The translations under genes were made by a program, and so were the position numbers. Under the pieces are notes generated by a model, which did no database searches, was not told the origin of the DNA, and worked only from the letters and a program-made list of their open reading frames with translations. 25,076 nucleotides of DNA from a virus: positions 1 to 25,076 of the IMG/VR virus record IMGVR_UViG_3300046733_000057, one strand, 5' to 3'. Shown piece by piece: positions 1-7,359 of this stretch (position 1 is the first letter of the stretch; every line of letters begins with the position of its first letter).

Positions 1-517
1 TTTCTATATTACCTATAACTAAATCTGCTTTATCATATCCTGTACCTGATATACTTACAGTAGTTGTTGGTTCTATTTGTAATCCTTTAAATAACCTGTA
101 TTTGCCTGTTAGAGCTTCTCTAAACAGCCCTGAGTATAGTGTAGTACCTGCAGGTGTATATTTGCCATAAAAACCTATATCTACTGCGTCTGTTGAAGTG
201 TTGTTGTTAGCTAGTACGATTAACGGGTCTTTTACTGTTAGTGTGTCAGTTCCTACAGTTGTTGTGCTTCCTTCAACTACTAGATTTCCTATTACAGTTA
301 AATTGCTTCCTATTTTTGCATCTCCGTAAACGTGTAGATTTAATCCTGATTCTGGAGTAACTCCTATACCCACTTGAGTTGTTGATACGTATAATGGCGT
401 TGTATTTCCTAAACCGTCTGTTATTTGTTTTGCTGTAGAACCTATTGCATCATTGTCTATTGACTTTAATAACGCATCATAGGTGTTTTTTATTTTCGTG
501 CTTGTTAATGTAGCCAT
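1..517 (-). CDS. Tail fibre-like structural protein, 3' end cut off
   Basis: This open frame starts at the ATG at 517-515 and runs off the left edge; 172 codons are visible and no stop is reached. The N-terminus reads MATLTSTKIKNTYDALLKS. It is followed by beta-rich, Thr/Ser/Gly-rich sequence with phrases such as GLNLHVYGDAKIGSNLTV and GNLVVEGSTTTVGTDTL, which is the style of phage fibre shafts and surface proteins that carry collagen-like or peptidase-S74 endings. No receptor-binding or chaperone domain is visible because the C-terminus lies outside the window. The start is fixed by a TAATG overlap with the small frame upstream. As the last gene of the portal unit it probably encodes a host-recognition or virion-surface protein. 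The specific function is inferred from composition and position. Confidence 0.7.
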   Translation of the reverse strand, partial: MATLTSTKIKNTYDALLKSIDNDAIGSTAKQITDGLGNTTPLYVSTTQVGIGVTPESGLNLHVYGDAKIGSNLTVIGNLVVEGSTTTVGTDTLTVKDPLIVLANNNTSTDAVDIGFYGKYTPAGTTLYSGLFREALTGKYRLFKGLQIEPTTTVSISGTGYDKADLVIGNIE

Positions 518-609
518 TATTGCTTTTTAAATAAGTTAATAATTTCTTTACGTTCCCCTCTTTTGGTTTGTAAATCTTCTTTATAATACCCATCCGTTGA
601 ATGTTGCAT
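517..609 (-). CDS. Small hypothetical protein (30 aa) upstream of the fibre gene
   Basis: A 30-codon frame, starting MQHSTDGYYKEDLQTKRGER and ending in an amphipathic helix-like IINLFKKQ, begins inside the end of the 166-aa connector gene. It stops with a TAA that shares its last A with the fibre ATG (TAATG), an arrangement typical of translational coupling. It explains the otherwise empty 60 bases between the two larger genes. A competing frame starting MGIIKKIYKPKEG overlaps it but does not couple to the fibre gene. I do not recognise a family. Confidence 0.45.
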   Translation of the reverse strand: MQHSTDGYYKEDLQTKRGERKEIINLFKKQ

Positions 610-1081
610 CTTTATCAGGATTAATATCCTCATTAGTGTTACTTGTATATTCAGGAAATAAATTTTGATTATTAGCCATATAATCTATAAAGCGTCTTGT
701 ATAATATTCTGCAAATTCTCTTTCTTTATTTACTAAATAATCTACTTCATTTTTACTTACTGTTTCGCTGTTTTCTGATGAGTGTTTAAATACTCCTCCG
801 TTTTTTACTTGGTAAGCTGCAAAAGGTAAGTAATCTACCATAGCAAAGTGAATAAGCATAGGTTGTATATAAGTGTTTACTAAACTTAAATAATCTCCTG
901 TTAAACTATCTGCTATAATATCACTACTAATCTTGTTATATAAATCAGAACCTAAATAATTCCTTACGTGTATCTGTTGAGCTATTTTTATAAATTGAAT
1001 AAATTTATCTACGTCAACTGAACCATCTATGATAGTGTTTCTTTTTATGTCTATTGGTTTTATGAATAATGCTGTTGCCAT
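581..1081 (-). CDS. Putative head-tail connector protein (166 aa)
   Basis: The protein is mainly alpha-helical with the phrase IAQQIHVRNYLGSDLYNKI near residues 33-51, followed by helices rich in aromatic residues (MLIHFAMVDYLPFAAY). Small proteins of about 150-170 residues with this YLG.DLY.KI pattern follow the portal in Bacteroidetes phages and are generally treated as connector or neck proteins (I recall the DUF6712-type group). The gene starts 11 bases after the portal stop in the same transcription unit, which supports a role at the portal vertex. Start ATG at 1081 has an A-rich leader and no Shine-Dalgarno. Function rests on position and a remembered family pattern. Confidence 0.6.
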   Translation of the reverse strand: MATALFIKPIDIKRNTIIDGSVDVDKFIQFIKIAQQIHVRNYLGSDLYNKISSDIIADSLTGDYLSLVNTYIQPMLIHFAMVDYLPFAAYQVKNGGVFKHSSENSETVSKNEVDYLVNKEREFAEYYTRRFIDYMANNQNLFPEYTSNTNEDINPDKDATFNGWVL

Positions 1082-1092
1082 ATTTAATATCT

Positions 1093-2841
1093 TTATCTTG
1101 GATTTTTATAACCATTGTTTGGCATATCTATAGGTCTTTGTGCTACTTCTTTAGGATTCTTATATTTTTTAGCAGCAGAAGGTCCTTCAAATCTTGCCTC
1201 TTTTCTATCATCTAATGGTAAACTAGATATTATTTTTCTTGCTTTACCTACAGATATTTTCTTATTACCTTTCTTTAAATAAACTCTACGTAGCCAAACG
1301 TGTTTACAATTTGGACCACCTTTATAAAGCCATATATTCATTTTCTCTCTACCTCCTACACCAAATCCAGGATTGTTATCTTTTTGTCCTTGTAAATCTT
1401 CCCATCTATATACCTTACCTGCTTTACTAGCATTTACCATTTTTTTACAAAACTCTCTAGTATTAGATTCTATATCACCTGCGTAAGCATATCTTATTCT
1501 AAATAAACTTGAATCTTGTTTGCTCTTTTTTCTTGCATCTCCTGTAACAACTGTAGCAAATTCAAAGTAGTTTTTAATTTCATCTTCATTATCTCCTGCA
1601 ATACTTTCATCAATTAGAATCCAATCATCACCCATTTCATCACTAATAGAAATTAAATCATCTGCTATTTCAGAATGTTCTTTGTCATTTAAAGTTTCAC
1701 TTAATTTAACTCCAGTTTCTTCTTCTCTTGTTTCTTCATCTACTACGTGCTTAATTTCAGTAAACTCTAAAGGTTGTAATGTCTTGAAGTATAAATGAAG
1801 TGATATACTATTAAAAGCTAAGATTTTATCAAAGGCATCTATTAAAAGGTTTTGGAATGGTCGTATAACAGTATTGTCCATTAACGTAGAAGCCGTTTTA
1901 AGCTCGTCTGCGTTGTTTCCTAACCCTGACTGGTCTTTGATACCTAAAAGCATCGGAGAAACGACCCTATGAGCTACCATTATCTTTTTAGTTGATTCTT
2001 CAGACAAGAATTGGTATTGGTTATGTGCATCACTAAGTTGTACAGGTTCTATACTTGCAGCACTTTCTGCATTATCATTAAAAGCTAATATGAACTTACC
2101 TGCATTACTTGACCCACTAAACTTATTATATATTCTTTGTTCTATAAGACGTCTTTCCTCTGCATTAGGAGTACCGTTATTGAAGTTAATTAACATAGAA
2201 GGAGACATACCATTTAAGATGTTGTTTAAATGAAAATTAGATACTTCTTCTTCTAACTCTGCATATTGTAAACCACCTTGGTAATCTACAGGACTATAAT
2301 AGTAATATCCTGAACGATATGGTTTAACATATAGTATTTCTATAGCTTCATTACTCGTCCCAAATGCAGGTATTCTTAAAGGTTTATCAGAAGGTTTGAT
2401 TTTATTCCAATCTTTCCAATAATAATACCCCTCTATATCTCCTTTTTCATTACACTTCTCAGCTCTAAGTGTTTCTACTGGCATATGCTCAATCTGTGCT
2501 ATCTTAGTTCTATCTTTAGAATAAATAACCTGTATAGCACATTGACCCATTAATTTTAAATCATATGATAATCTTCTTACGCTATCATTGTCAAATAATG
2601 AAATCATCTGTGCATATTGTTCTGGTTTTTTACTTGAATTAGTTGCATCTAATCCTTTACCATATATCATAGAAGATACTGCATTAATTATAGCGTTATT
2701 TGTTGGACTTCCGTTGTACCTGTCTATAAGATATTGGAAGTAGTTATTGTCCTCTCCGTAAGAAATCCAATCTCTATTGCTAACTTCTTTTATTTTAGGA
2801 CTTGTGTAAGTACTTAAATTTACTATTCTTAAATCGTTCAT
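1093..2841 (-). CDS. Portal protein with C-terminal MuF-like extension
   Basis: This 582-residue protein has a portal-like N-terminal part (about residues 20-360), including NNAIINAVSSMIYGKGL near 48-63, the wing/stem-like stretch around LNGMSPSMLINF, and VVSPMLLGIKDQSGLGN at 293-309. This last stretch resembles the portal segment preceding the long stem helix. An acidic linker follows at about 365-425. The C-terminus has a basic domain with REFCKKMV (462-469), VYRWEDL and GGPNCKHVW (508-516), which resembles the Cys/His-containing core of SPP1 gp7/Mu gpF minor head proteins. The portal forms the dodecameric DNA channel; MuF domains are injected or assembly-assisting. The ATG overlaps the stop of the 126-aa gene (ATGA). 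Unusually, the portal lies far from the terminase genes. Confidence 0.8.
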   Translation of the reverse strand: MNDLRIVNLSTYTSPKIKEVSNRDWISYGEDNNYFQYLIDRYNGSPTNNAIINAVSSMIYGKGLDATNSSKKPEQYAQMISLFDNDSVRRLSYDLKLMGQCAIQVIYSKDRTKIAQIEHMPVETLRAEKCNEKGDIEGYYYWKDWNKIKPSDKPLRIPAFGTSNEAIEILYVKPYRSGYYYYSPVDYQGGLQYAELEEEVSNFHLNNILNGMSPSMLINFNNGTPNAEERRLIEQRIYNKFSGSSNAGKFILAFNDNAESAASIEPVQLSDAHNQYQFLSEESTKKIMVAHRVVSPMLLGIKDQSGLGNNADELKTASTLMDNTVIRPFQNLLIDAFDKILAFNSISLHLYFKTLQPLEFTEIKHVVDEETREEETGVKLSETLNDKEHSEIADDLISISDEMGDDWILIDESIAGDNEDEIKNYFEFATVVTGDARKKSKQDSSLFRIRYAYAGDIESNTREFCKKMVNASKAGKVYRWEDLQGQKDNNPGFGVGGREKMNIWLYKGGPNCKHVWLRRVYLKKGNKKISVGKARKIISSLPLDDRKEARFEGPSAAKKYKNPKEVAQRPIDMPNNGYKNPR

Positions 2842-3218
2842 ATTATTATGTAATCGTTATCGTGAGAACCTGCTGTACTATCAAAAGTAAATTGACCATC
2901 ATTAATAGAATAATAATCATTGTTACCTTGGTTTATAGTTTGGTCTGTACAGAATACTTTATCTTTATATATTATATTAGAAGAAGTGTCTAACAATTCT
3001 AAGTCATATGTTCTACCCTCTTTTAATATTGAATTTCCTGAAGATGTATAAGCGTTAGAAATACTTAAATAATTGCCATCTATTGTTGGTGTTACAGTAA
3101 AACTAAATTCATCATTTAATGAATCATCTCTTACATTCAAAGTAGTTGCAGAAGTAACATAACTTCTAGGTATAATCTTTATAACTTGAGCAGATGCACT
3201 TGTAGTAAGTTTCTTCAT
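2838..3218 (-). CDS. Small virion protein of unknown function (126 aa)
   Basis: A Ser/Thr/Asn/Asp-rich, beta-strand-like protein starting MKKLTTSASAQVIKIIPRSY and ending in DNDYIII. Phrases such as DEFSFTVTPTIDGNYLSI and YDLELLDTSSNIIYKDKVF suggest an Ig-like or beta-sandwich fold, compatible with a decoration or head-tail joining protein, but I recognise no named family. It is the first gene of the unit that continues with portal, connector and fibre. It sits just behind a terminator and a copy of the bipartite late motif, whose CGATATAT box ends 4 bases before this ATG. That spacing supports the chosen start. Confidence 0.7.
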   Translation of the reverse strand: MKKLTTSASAQVIKIIPRSYVTSATTLNVRDDSLNDEFSFTVTPTIDGNYLSISNAYTSSGNSILKEGRTYDLELLDTSSNIIYKDKVFCTDQTINQGNNDYYSINDGQFTFDSTAGSHDNDYIII

Positions 3219-3222
3219 ACTT

Positions 3223-3248
3223 ATATATCGAAAAAAAAACGATATTTT
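3223..3248 (-). promoter_or_regulatory. Bipartite late promoter-like motif (copy 1)
   Basis: On the minus strand AAAATA (3248-3243), 12 bases, then CGATATAT (3230-3223), then AAGT and the ATG at 3218. The 12-base spacer is mostly T. It lies between the terminator at 3260-3286 and the 126-aa gene, so it is correctly placed to restart transcription. Four more copies in the window have the same internal spacing. Promoter activity is inferred. Confidence 0.6.
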
Positions 3249-3259
3249 GTGTTATAAGC

Positions 3260-3286
3260 AAAAAAAAAGAGGACATATAGTCCCCT
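3260..3286 (-). terminator. Rho-independent terminator after the major tail protein gene
   Basis: On the minus strand a 7-bp stem AGGGGAC / GTCCTCT (one G-U pair) with loop TATAT is followed directly by nine T. It lies 23 bases past the stop of the major tail protein gene and closes the scaffold-capsid-tail tube unit. Confidence 0.85.
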
Positions 3287-3308
3287 TAATTTTTAACTTA
3301 ATTATTTA

Positions 3309-3851
3309 TTATCCGTTACTAGGAGTTGCAGGTGATATCTTAGCTGCATTTACATTGTCAGTAATATCAGTAGAATCTGCACAAAATGCAGGAGCTGATA
3401 CTTCTTGAGCTGTTAAAGAAAGAGAGAATGAACTTGCATCTCCCATAGCAGCTCCACTTGTGAATGAGCCACCAGATACCTCGCATCCGTGTTCTCTACC
3501 CATTAAAAAGAAATTACCATTATAATCCTCTATTACGATTTGTGGTCGTCCTAAAGCTATAATTTTTAATTCTTCTTGTGTTTTACTATCTAATAGTTGT
3601 AATGAAATATTTAAAGTTGTTTCAAAGAAAGTAGTACCGTTTTCTCTTGAGCTGTTTACTGCTGTTTCCATAGATGAACTACCTTTAAGGTCGTATTGAA
3701 AAAAGTCAGGCGTTCCACCTATATCTACTTTTTCTGCATCTGAAGAATTATCAGTAACAGTAAGACCATAATCAGCAAAGTAAACTGTTTTAAGTCCACC
3801 TACTGATGATTTACAAGGTATATTTCTTCCTGTTGTTAATGTACAAGCCAT
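3309..3851 (-). CDS. Major tail (tube) protein
   Basis: The 180-residue protein has the layout of siphophage tail-tube proteins: a conserved Cys-containing N-terminus (MACTLTTGRNIPCKS), a central SMETAVNSSRENGTTFFE, and near the C-terminus SGGSFTSGAAMGDASSFSL followed by SLTAQE. This end matches the gGs..tGaalgD..gytL pattern common at the end of tube proteins. Monomers of this family stack as hexameric rings around the tape measure. It is the last gene of the scaffold-capsid unit, 69 bases after the capsid gene with a strong hairpin between them, and ends just before a terminator. Its position beside the capsid gene rather than beside the tape measure gene is unusual. Confidence 0.75.
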   Translation of the reverse strand: MACTLTTGRNIPCKSSVGGLKTVYFADYGLTVTDNSSDAEKVDIGGTPDFFQYDLKGSSSMETAVNSSRENGTTFFETTLNISLQLLDSKTQEELKIIALGRPQIVIEDYNGNFFLMGREHGCEVSGGSFTSGAAMGDASSFSLSLTAQEVSAPAFCADSTDITDNVNAAKISPATPSNG

Positions 3852-3871
3852 ATTATTATAATTTTTATAAG

Positions 3872-3904
3872 AAAGGGTAAGTAGGTTTAACCCACCTACC
3901 CCTC
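3872..3904 (-). promoter_or_regulatory. Strong intercistronic hairpin between capsid and tail tube genes
   Basis: In the minus-strand transcript, bases 3904-3890 pair with 3872-3886 to form about 15 bp (four G-U pairs among them, no bulge) around a 3-base loop (3889-3887). The core is GGTAGGTGGG / CCTACTTACC. It is much stronger and more GC-rich than its surroundings. It is followed by CTTATAAAAATTATAATA rather than a T run, so it is a poor intrinsic terminator. It could be a partial attenuator, an RNase-processing site or a 3'-end stabiliser for the capsid mRNA. It ends about 20 bases before the tail tube ATG. Confidence 0.7.
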
Positions 3905-3920
3905 TATGTTAAACAATTTA

Positions 3921-4871
3921 TTAAGCTAGTGTCAATAAAGATAGGTCACTTCCTATTCCGTATTGTACACCTGCTGAGAATCTCATCACTACTCTTACGT
4001 TTTGAGAACCATCTAGGTCAGCCATATCTAATAACTTAACTTCGTTGTGGTCAGATAAAAGACCTGTACCGAAGTAAATGTTAGATTTTTGTCCTGCTAC
4101 GATGTGGTCAGATGGCATACCTGGAGCTAATACAACTTCGATACCATCGAAAGAAAGTGCATTACCTTGGTTGTACCATAATCCACCTCTATTATCAACA
4201 CCAGAACCTCCTACGCCATTTGCAGCGTATCCTCCTAGTTGTCTTATATATGATTGCCAAGCGATTGTAGGAACGTAGATTTTTAAATCTTCTTTTCCAT
4301 ATACTCCTGAAGGAAGTGAATCTACTACGTTTTCTAATAAACTGATAATGTTAGTTGAACTGAAAGCAGTTTCACCACCGTTAGCTGCATCGTTAACGTC
4401 TCCGTCTGCTGCTGCTAATACTGTGATTCCGTCAAACTCACCTGCGTTACCATTAACACCACCCCAAATGTTTTGCTCATTTTTTTCAGCTACAAGACCT
4501 GCAACGTGACCAATCATAAAGTCAGAAAACTTTGGAGGTAATTTGTCATTCAAAGAACTGTATCCCATAGAAATTGCTTCCCAATCTGAGATAAAATCTT
4601 TCTTACAAAGCTCTAAGTTTACTTGGAATTGCTCTGGTTGTAGGATTCTTTCTGTTAAAGTTACTGTTGCTGTGTCAGTAAAGTCACAAGTAGCGTCTTT
4701 GATTACGTTAGAATCTGTTGCTACTTTTTTGATAACATCTTTAAACTTTACGTTAGGTTTAATTTCGATGTTTCCTCTTTCTAATGTCGGTGAACTTAAC
4801 AAAGCTGCCGAGATGTACTTTCCTGAAAATTCTCCGGAATAACTGGAGGTAATTGAAACTGTAGTTGCCAT
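3921..4871 (-). CDS. Major capsid protein (HK97-like fold expected)
   Basis: The 316-residue protein follows a scaffold-like gene. Its composition is typical of a capsid shell protein: few Cys, many Ala/Gly/Asp and a well balanced beta/alpha mix. Recognisable segments are CKKDFISDWEAISMGYSS near 90-105, VAEKNEQNIWGG near 127-138, GEFDGITVLAAADGDV, an A-domain-like KIYVPTIAWQSYIRQLGG near 198-214, and the C-terminal NVRVVMRFSAGVQYGIGSD. The last resembles the strand ending of HK97-type capsids of Bacteroidetes phages. No delta-domain is fused; a separate scaffold-like protein and a separate protease are encoded upstream. Codons are relatively G/C-enriched compared with neighbours, as expected for a very highly expressed gene. 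Confidence 0.85.
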   Translation of the reverse strand: MATTVSITSSYSGEFSGKYISAALLSSPTLERGNIEIKPNVKFKDVIKKVATDSNVIKDATCDFTDTATVTLTERILQPEQFQVNLELCKKDFISDWEAISMGYSSLNDKLPPKFSDFMIGHVAGLVAEKNEQNIWGGVNGNAGEFDGITVLAAADGDVNDAANGGETAFSSTNIISLLENVVDSLPSGVYGKEDLKIYVPTIAWQSYIRQLGGYAANGVGGSGVDNRGGLWYNQGNALSFDGIEVVLAPGMPSDHIVAGQKSNIYFGTGLLSDHNEVKLLDMADLDGSQNVRVVMRFSAGVQYGIGSDLSLLTLA

Positions 4872-4907
4872 AATTTAATTTAATTTTAAGTTTTATTAAT
4901 TTTTATT

Positions 4908-5525
4908 TTAAAAGTTTGCTATTTTACTATATACTATGTCTTTAGTTGTTAGATTTCTTTTGTTAGAATAAACAACTTTGTTTAACTCCTCTTTAGCTTC
5001 AGGAGAATGTTTAATAGGTTCAGAAGCAGGTTTTGAAAGTTCTTCTTTTAGTGCTTCATCTTCTTGACAAGCAAGTTCTGTCATTTTTTGTGACATCAAT
5101 TCTTCTTCCCTGTGCATTTCTTCTTTTTTACCTTCTTGCATTAATTCTTTGATTTCTTCTACCATAGATTTAATTTCTGCAAGTTCTTGTTTAGTAGCGT
5201 ATTTATCTTCTTCTTTTAATTCTTCTTCTTCAACAACTTCTTCCTCTACAACTTCTTCTTCTTCTTTGTCTTTGATTTCTGAAATAATACCGTCTTCTAC
5301 AACTACTAGTATCTTACCATCTTGTTCCATTTCGTATTCTCCGATTGGTAAAGCTACTTTGTCGTCATCAGTCAAGATAAATACTTCTTGTCCTGATTCA
5401 AATGATTCTGCTTCTAAAACAGTACCATTTTCTAGTTTCATTTGTTCTAGGTTTATCTTTTCTTCTGTAGAAAGTTCTACTCCTAAAACACTTTTGATTT
5501 GATTTAACATTTCCATAGGTTTCAT
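4908..5525 (-). CDS. Putative scaffolding protein, acidic coiled coil
   Basis: The 205-residue protein has a short beta-like N-terminal part (residues about 1-80). It then has a very acidic Glu/Val/Lys repeat region around residues 85-110 and a long helical stretch (KQELAEIKSMVEEIKELMQ and following) to about 165. It ends in a basic Asn/Lys segment (NKRNLTTKDIVYSKIANF). An acidic helical protein directly upstream of the capsid gene with a basic capsid-binding tail is the usual profile of a phage scaffolding protein, removed by the prohead protease encoded just upstream. No sequence family is recognised. The start ATG is 4 bases after a CGATATAT box. Confidence 0.65.
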   Translation of the reverse strand: MKPMEMLNQIKSVLGVELSTEEKINLEQMKLENGTVLEAESFESGQEVFILTDDDKVALPIGEYEMEQDGKILVVVEDGIISEIKDKEEEEVVEEEVVEEEELKEEDKYATKQELAEIKSMVEEIKELMQEGKKEEMHREEELMSQKMTELACQEDEALKEELSKPASEPIKHSPEAKEELNKVVYSNKRNLTTKDIVYSKIANF

Positions 5526-5529
5526 ATTA

Positions 5530-5555
5530 ATATATCGTATTTAGTTAATTATTTT
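5530..5555 (-). promoter_or_regulatory. Bipartite late promoter-like motif (copy 2)
   Basis: Minus strand AAAATA (5555-5550), preceded by C, 12 bases, CGATATAT (5537-5530), then TAAT and the scaffold ATG at 5525. No terminator precedes it. If active it adds transcription for scaffold, capsid and tail tube, the most abundant virion parts. Confidence 0.6.
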
Positions 5556-5568
5556 GCATTTTTAAATT

Positions 5569-5970
5569 TTATTGAAAACTTGAAGGGTCTTTGAAACTAT
5601 TTATTGTGTTCATTATATCCTTAGATGTTTTTATATTTCTTTCTATATTTTTAAAATCTTTATTGTTATTTATATCTACTCCTAATTCCTTCCCTGCTTT
5701 TTCAAATCTTTTTGCTATGCCTTCTGCAAACTTCACATCACTATCTAAATCATTATAAGCTTTTATCATTTTAGAAAATGGTTTATCTGCCTTACTTAAA
5801 TAATCTTGATAATCTTTCCAAATATTATCTGCCTTTGATACTGATTTTAATAGAGCATCTCCTCTTTTTTTTAAATCATCAACTAAAGACAATTCAACTT
5901 TTTCTGATTTTAGTTCTGTTTTATCTTCTTGAGATAATTTGTTAATAATTTTTTTACTTATTGGATTCAT
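5569..5970 (-). CDS. Hypothetical helical protein (133 aa)
   Basis: A highly charged, Lys-rich, probably all-helical protein: MNPISKKIINKLSQEDK at the start, then heptad-like helices including WKDYQDYLSKADKPFSKM and KFAEGIAKRFEKAGKELGV, ending KDPSSFQ. It lies between the protease/Cys-rich gene pair and the scaffold gene, so a role in head assembly or as an internal head protein is possible, but I recognise no family. No membrane segment or signal peptide. Confidence 0.65.
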   Translation of the reverse strand: MNPISKKIINKLSQEDKTELKSEKVELSLVDDLKKRGDALLKSVSKADNIWKDYQDYLSKADKPFSKMIKAYNDLDSDVKFAEGIAKRFEKAGKELGVDINNNKDFKNIERNIKTSKDIMNTINSFKDPSSFQ

Positions 5971-5981
5971 TTTTATATATT

Positions 5982-6122
5982 TTATGAGTTTCTATTTATA
6001 CTTCCTATTCCTTGTGCGTGTAAAGAACCATCACAACACTCAATACTATAGGTTTCTTTATCCCAACAAAGACAAGCTCTGTTTCCACCTTGTGGACTTA
6101 CATTATAAGTAGTATCATCCAT
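5982..6122 (-). CDS. Small Cys-rich protein (46 aa)
   Basis: A 46-residue frame starts two bases after the protease stop. Its Cys pattern is RACLCWDKETYSIECC, followed by DGSLHAQGIGSINRN. I recognise the CLC....YS..CC.G.L.AQGIG pattern as recurring in Bacteroidetes phage small proteins and capsid-gene neighbourhoods, function unknown. Four Cys in 14 residues could form a metal-binding knuckle. Coding character is supported by the tight fit between neighbours and by codon use like theirs. Confidence 0.65.
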   Translation of the reverse strand: MDDTTYNVSPQGGNRACLCWDKETYSIECCDGSLHAQGIGSINRNS

Positions 6123-6124
6123 AA

Positions 6125-7324
6125 TTATTTTATTGGAATACAATTAGGTACTAATCTTCCGTTTTTTCTTTTCATTCCATACTGTTCATATCCTGATTGA
6201 CAAGGTGCTTTTAAAGAGTGCTTTTCACAAGGCATATACCATATCTTACCTTCGTATTCGTGTTCGTGATATTTATCACATCCTAAGTCGTTTGCCATTT
6301 CCATAGCTTTCTCTTTTGTTGAATAAGCCAATCTATCGTCTATGATTGCATAATCCTCGTTTACTTCCATTGAAGCTAATTCTAGCTCTCCAAATTCTTT
6401 AAGTTTTTTAGCTGCATATCTTTTGCCTGATAAACCTCCCCAAAGTAAATAAGATATAGTCCCACACGCTTCTGTATCTGATTCGTTATAATATTCTTCT
6501 GCTCTTGACAAATAAGAATACATACGTTTTATAGTTTCTTTACTTATTGGTTTTCCTTGTGCTAATTGCTGCGCTCTAATCTTACCAACTTGCGTAGCAC
6601 ATTTATTGTTTACTTTTTTGTTAAGTTCTAAACCTCTTATAGCATTATTCTTAACTGTATTAGGATAATCGTTATATGATTCCATTATCATCTTCTTTCC
6701 ATTCTTTGTTCTTTTATCGCCCTTTATGATTCCTTTAATAGTTGATAATAACTCTTGTGCTTCTTCTTCTTCAATCTTTGCTAAGTCATTTATAGTTTTG
6801 TCTTTAGGTCTTTCCATTTTATCTACAAAGTACCCCTCAATACTAAACCCTTTAACTTTACCTGTTTTTACATAATCTTTCCATACATCTTCGTTGTTTA
6901 CTTTAACCGTACCCATCCAAGTGCCTACAGGAACACTCATATCATACTTTCTGGATTTATCGTGTACATCATCCTCTACTATCCAACTTTCAACAAGAGA
7001 CAAGCCATTTAGAGAATATTGATGTTCTAAAGTTGAGTTGTTTTGGTTGCCTTTCATTAAATACATTTGGGATGCTTTTAAAACCGTATCTTTAGAGAAG
7101 TATATATAATATTCATCTTCTCCACTCCTTCTGTATATAGGTTTGTTAGGGATTAATAAAGCTCCCATTAAGATTCTCTTTTCTTGGTTGACTTCTGCTA
7201 ATTTTATCTCATCACTTTTTAAAGCAACGAAATCTTCTTCGATTGCAGGATTCTCAACAATGCTTATTGCTTCAATCCCATTTAGCTCCTCATTTTCATC
7301 TAAAATAAGTTCTACTATCTTCAT
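6125..7324 (-). CDS. Prohead protease (XkdF / S78-type) with two extra C-terminal domains
   Basis: Residues about 45-170 match the XkdF-like prohead protease family (Peptidase_S78_2): PNKPIYRR at 59-66, the likely catalytic His in STLEHQ (H101), and the likely catalytic Ser in KGFSIEGYF (S161). Residues about 215-312 form a separate helical domain with NNKCATQVGKIRAQQLAQG and DTEACGTISYLLWGG. Residues about 325-370 carry GCDKYHEHEYEGKIWYMPC with Cys349, His353, His355, Cys366 and His369, a possible metal site. The end is CQSGYEQYGMKRKNGR followed by LVPNC. I have seen these modules attached to Bacteroidetes phage head proteins; their functions are unknown to me. The protease would cleave scaffold and capsid during maturation. 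First gene of its unit; ATG lies 4 bases after CGATATAT. Confidence 0.8.
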   Translation of the reverse strand: MKIVELILDENEELNGIEAISIVENPAIEEDFVALKSDEIKLAEVNQEKRILMGALLIPNKPIYRRSGEDEYYIYFSKDTVLKASQMYLMKGNQNNSTLEHQYSLNGLSLVESWIVEDDVHDKSRKYDMSVPVGTWMGTVKVNNEDVWKDYVKTGKVKGFSIEGYFVDKMERPKDKTINDLAKIEEEEAQELLSTIKGIIKGDKRTKNGKKMIMESYNDYPNTVKNNAIRGLELNKKVNNKCATQVGKIRAQQLAQGKPISKETIKRMYSYLSRAEEYYNESDTEACGTISYLLWGGLSGKRYAAKKLKEFGELELASMEVNEDYAIIDDRLAYSTKEKAMEMANDLGCDKYHEHEYEGKIWYMPCEKHSLKAPCQSGYEQYGMKRKNGRLVPNCIPIK

Positions 7325-7328
7325 AATT

Positions 7329-7354
7329 ATATATCGTTTTAAAGTTTATATTTT
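7329..7354 (-). promoter_or_regulatory. Bipartite late promoter-like motif (copy 3)
   Basis: Minus strand AAAATA (7354-7349), preceded by C, 12 bases, CGATATAT (7336-7329), then AATT and the protease ATG at 7324. The upstream box touches the region just past the tape measure stop at 7360. Confidence 0.6.
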
Positions 7355-7359
7355 GTATT

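Noticed and set aside
4543-4842. 99-aa plus-strand frame opposite the capsid gene, and similar plus-strand frames elsewhere
   Set aside because: They are reverse-frame shadows of strong minus-strand genes with no family resemblance or start signals.
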